64,000 nucleotides of DNA from an uncultured Burkholderiales bacterium (GTDB taxonomy: Bacteria; Pseudomonadota; Gammaproteobacteria; Burkholderiales; Burkholderiaceae_C), in assembly GCA_903932865.1 (NCBI GenBank), contig CAIZHQ010000013.1, positions 1 through 64,000 on the forward strand, written 5' to 3'. The notes beneath the pieces were generated by a model. That model was not told the origin of the DNA. It saw only the letters and a program-made list of their open reading frames with translations, and searched no databases. The position numbers were made by a program, and so were the translations under genes. Of this stretch, positions 63,457 to 64,000 are shown in pieces (position 1 is the stretch's first letter; each line of letters opens with the position of its first letter).

Positions 63457-64000
63457 TCAAACACCCAATTCGGCCAAGGCAGCCCGGTAGACCAAGCGCG
63501 CCGCCACCGTGTCTTCGACCGCCTGGCCCAGCGATTTGAAAATGATGGTCGTGCCCAGGGGTGGCGGGGTCATACGGCCGCACAAAATGTCGCCTATCTC
63601 AGCCGCGACCTGGGCGCCAGACAGCAGTACATCGCCCGATTCTTTTTCGGCGGCTTCACGTTGGTCGGCCACCACCCAGTGGCCCATGGCCGCATCGTCC
63701 AGTTCCCGCCAGCTGGGGCGGGGCGCGCCCACAGCGGCCACAAAGGCACCTGTCTTGAGCCAAGCGCCTTGCAAGACCGGCTCGCTGGCATTGGTCACGG
63801 TGCACACGATGTCGGCGCCGCGCACCGCTTGTTCAGCGCTGGTACAGACTACACCGCCAATGTCGCGTGCGCACTGCTGCGCGTTGACAGCCGTTGGGCT
63901 CCAAACGCGGATCTCGGACACCTCGCGCACGGCGCGCAGCATCTGCGCGTGGCTGCGCGCCAGCACGCCGCTGCCCAGCATGGCCACCACCTGGGGCGTG
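63457..64000 (-). CDS. Ornithine cyclodeaminase/mu-crystallin family protein, partial
   Basis: The C-terminal 181 residues of an ornithine cyclodeaminase-like protein cut by the right window edge. The NAD-binding motif AMLGSGVLARSHAQML is at the start of the visible part, followed by ADIVCTVTNASEPVLQGAWLKTGAFVAAVGAPRPS and the closing TIIFKSLGQAVEDTVAARLVY. The family includes ornithine cyclodeaminase, alanine and other imine reductases. The N-terminal half is outside the window. Complete gene length is likely about 310 residues. Confidence 0.85.
   Translation of the reverse strand, partial: TPQVVAMLGSGVLARSHAQMLRAVREVSEIRVWSPTAVNAQQCARDIGGVVCTSAEQAVRGADIVCTVTNASEPVLQGAWLKTGAFVAAVGAPRPSWRELDDAAMGHWVVADQREAAEKESGDVLLSGAQVAAEIGDILCGRMTPPPLGTTIIFKSLGQAVEDTVAARLVYRAALAELGV

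Overview
The window looks like a chromosome segment of a betaproteobacterium of the order Burkholderiales, most likely family Comamonadaceae (Limnohabitans/Rhodoferax-like). This is inferred from the xseB-ispA-dxs operon beside a Rieske oxygenase, the gltX-tRNA(Ala-Glu-Asp) order, several TRAP transporters and a Bug-type binding protein, and heavy TTG leucine use. No database search was possible. It is gene-dense and holds housekeeping blocks, catabolic and uptake modules, one integrated mobile element and no rRNA or CRISPR array.

Layout. 1-8.9 kb: glutathione transferase, dienelactone hydrolase-like enzyme, ZIP metal transporter, a minus-strand Rieske oxygenase/DMT exporter/sulfurtransferase operon, then xseB-ispA-dxs. 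9.0-12.8 kb: a TRAP transporter of the alpha-keto-acid (TakP-like) type. 12.8-20.9 kb: a tungsten module made of a ModE-like regulator, a divergent tungstate ABC transporter (tupBCA), and an aldehyde:ferredoxin oxidoreductase operon (ferredoxin subunit, tungsten catalytic subunit, FAD subunit, MoaD-like protein and an unrecognised 99-aa protein). The transporter promoter region and the oxidoreductase promoter region share an 18-bp TATG-N10-CATA palindrome, so uptake and use of tungsten may answer to one regulator. 20.9-26.2 kb: a foreign-looking fhs gene, a short crcB relic, a hydroxyquinol-type dioxygenase with a divergent flavin monooxygenase, and intact crcB. 26.2-34.6 kb: rdgC, a second TRAP transporter, a MarR-type regulator next to a 19-bp palindrome, and a fused 5-oxoprolinase/hydantoinase.

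34.7-53.2 kb is mostly core metabolism: a helix-hairpin-helix protein, an HTH-receiver regulator, acyl-CoA synthetase, LLM flavoenzyme, MetE-core methionine synthase, 2OG oxygenase, yajQ, murB, a Bug binding protein, argG, ppnP, an ArsC-like protein, and the folC-SPOR-cvpA-purF-metZ-gltX series, followed by tRNA-Ala(GGC), tRNA-Glu(TTC) and tRNA-Asp(GTC). At 54.3 kb tRNA-Pro(GGG) carries a 6.07-kb mobilizable element bounded by 57-bp perfect direct repeats. It has a P4-type integrase, AlpA-like regulator, MobV relaxase, and small cargo genes dominated by cysteine-rich exported proteins. 60.5-64 kb returns to the chromosome: a glutaredoxin-fold protein without its active-site cysteines, a DAO-family oxidase, a lipoprotein, and an ornithine-cyclodeaminase-family gene cut by the window end.

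Most notable observations: the tungsten uptake/AOR module with its shared operator and an internal terminator; the crcB relic that brackets an aromatic-cleavage cassette; the tRNA-Pro element, whose ends duplicate the tRNA tail and a diverged copy of its terminator; and the MarR and AlpA palindromes.
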